Below are positions 63,266 to 64,000 of a stretch of DNA of 64,000 nucleotides, in pieces (the first letter of the stretch is position 1; every line of letters begins with the position of its first letter). Location of the stretch: assembly GCF_018257515.1 (NCBI RefSeq), contig NZ_JAERJR010000014.1, positions 1-64,000 on the forward strand, given 5' to 3'. This DNA is from Tatumella sp. JGM118 (GTDB taxonomy: Bacteria; Pseudomonadota; Gammaproteobacteria; Enterobacterales; Enterobacteriaceae). Below the pieces are notes generated by a model. The model ran no database searches. It had not been told where the DNA came from and saw only the letters and a program-made list of their open reading frames with translations. Both the position numbers and the translations under genes were made by a program.

Positions 63266-64000
63266 TTAGCCGGTGTTACGCATACCGGCGGCAATACCGG
63301 CAATCGTGACCATCAGTGCCTGTTCGACTTCCGGTGCTGTCACCTCTCCGGCAGCCTCACAGGCCCGGGAGCGGGAAAGCAACTCGGCCTGTAAGACGTT
63401 AAGCGGGTCAGTGTAGACATTCCGCAGTGCAATAGATTCTGCAATCCATGGCTGATCGGCCATCAGATGGGCATCATTAGATATCGCCAGCACGGTGTTA
63501 ATGTCGTCGGCCAGTTGAGCCCGTAACTGTTCGCCCAGACCCCAGAGTGAAGGATCGACCAGACGCTGGTCATAATATTCCGCTAACCAGAGGTCAGCTT
63601 TCGCAAATACCATTTCCAGCATGCCGATACGGGTCGAAAAAAACGGCCAGTCATGACACATCGTTTCCAGTACTTTCTGTTGCCCGGCAGAGATCGTTTT
63701 TTGCAGTGCCGCCCCGGCGCCAAGCCAGGCTGGCAACATTAACCGGTTTTGGGTCCAGGCAAAGATCCACGGGATGGCACGTAAAGATTCCACGCCCCCG
63801 GCAGGGCGGCGTTTTGCCGGACGGGATCCCAGAGGCAGTTTCCCCAGCTCCTGTTCCGGCGTTGCAGAACGGAAATACGGAACGAAATCCGCATGTTCAC
63901 GAACATAGCCGCGATACATGTCGCAGGAGTCCGCGGAGAGCTGATCCATAATCCTTTGCCATTCCGGTTTTGGCTCCGGCGGTGGTAGCAGGTTAGCCTC
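63266..64000 (-). CDS. ppc: Phosphoenolpyruvate carboxylase, C-terminal part
   Basis: The frame is open to the right edge and continues beyond it; 244 residues are present, roughly the last quarter of an enzyme of about 880. It carboxylates phosphoenolpyruvate to oxaloacetate. The segment [20 protein letters not shown] with [17 protein letters not shown] and the C-terminal MRNTG are diagnostic. The ATG at 63949 is internal, since EPKPEWQRI precedes it in frame. Confidence 0.98.
   Translation of the reverse strand, partial: EANLLPPPEPKPEWQRIMDQLSADSCDMYRGYVREHADFVPYFRSATPEQELGKLPLGSRPAKRRPAGGVESLRAIPWIFAWTQNRLMLPAWLGAGAALQKTISAGQQKVLETMCHDWPFFSTRIGMLEMVFAKADLWLAEYYDQRLVDPSLWGLGEQLRAQLADDINTVLAISNDAHLMADQPWIAESIALRNVYTDPLNVLQAELLSRSRACEAAGEVTAPEVEQALMVTIAGIAAGMRNTG

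Overview
The window is chromosomal DNA of a gamma-proteobacterium of the order Enterobacterales. Nearly every gene between about 2.7 kb and the right edge is a close relative of an Escherichia coli gene in familiar neighbourhoods (rph-pyrE, coaBC-dut-slmA, rpmBG-mutM, waaF-waaC, secB-gpsA-cysE, cpxRA/cpxP, pfkA-sbp-cdh-tpiA, glpFKX, hslVU-ftsN-cytR-priA, metJ/metBL/metF). Three points argue against E. coli itself: the lipopolysaccharide core genes are of the Klebsiella/Serratia/Erwinia type (waaE, wabG, wabH, wabN), trmL is followed directly by cpxA, and several genes usually found at these junctions are missing (gpmM beside envC, tdh-kbl beside hldD, menA between rraA and hslU). A member of the Erwiniaceae, possibly a reduced genus such as Tatumella, is a reasonable inference but is not proven by this window.

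Layout. 1-2.7 kb is an AT-rich accessory tract: a DUF3289-type protein translationally coupled to a DUF943-type membrane protein (a likely toxin and immunity pair), an orphan DUF3289 head, and a 65-bp direct repeat on either side of the set. 2.7-10.5 kb is yicC...rph-pyrE, with about 5.3 kb inserted between yicC and rph: a DUF3574 lipoprotein, a NupC-family nucleoside transporter, and a three-gene HlyD/ATPase/permease exporter. 10.5-15.9 kb carries slmA, dut, coaBC, radC, rpmB, rpmG, mutM and coaD. 15.9-29.2 kb is the lipopolysaccharide core locus (waaE, waaA, wabG, waaQ, a family-9 glycosyltransferase, wabH, wabN, waaL, a WaaZ-like gene, waaC, waaF, hldD), which builds the heptose-Kdo inner core, an outer core with GalA and GlcN, and ligates O antigen.

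29.5-35.6 kb carries yibQ, envC, yibN, grxC, secB, gpsA, cysE and trmL. 35.6-45.1 kb carries the Cpx envelope-stress system with its target cpxP, then fieF, pfkA, sbp, cdh, tpiA, yiiQ and fpr. 45.3-49.5 kb is the glycerol operon glpFKX, with operator-like palindromes, next to zapB. 49.5-56.9 kb carries rraA, hslVU, ftsN, cytR and priA. 57.1-64 kb carries rpmE, then the methionine regulon (metJ, metB-metL, metF) with two four-box MetJ operator arrays, and the 3' part of ppc, which runs off the right edge.

The best candidate for something undescribed is the repeat-bounded DUF3289/DUF943 cassette at the left edge. Next are an interleaved inverted-repeat element (5631-5728) between the nucleoside transporter and the exporter, and a strong terminator (2663-2702) with no matching gene. 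No tRNA, rRNA, CRISPR array or insertion sequence was recognised. All family assignments come from reading the translated sequence and remembered families; no database search was run.
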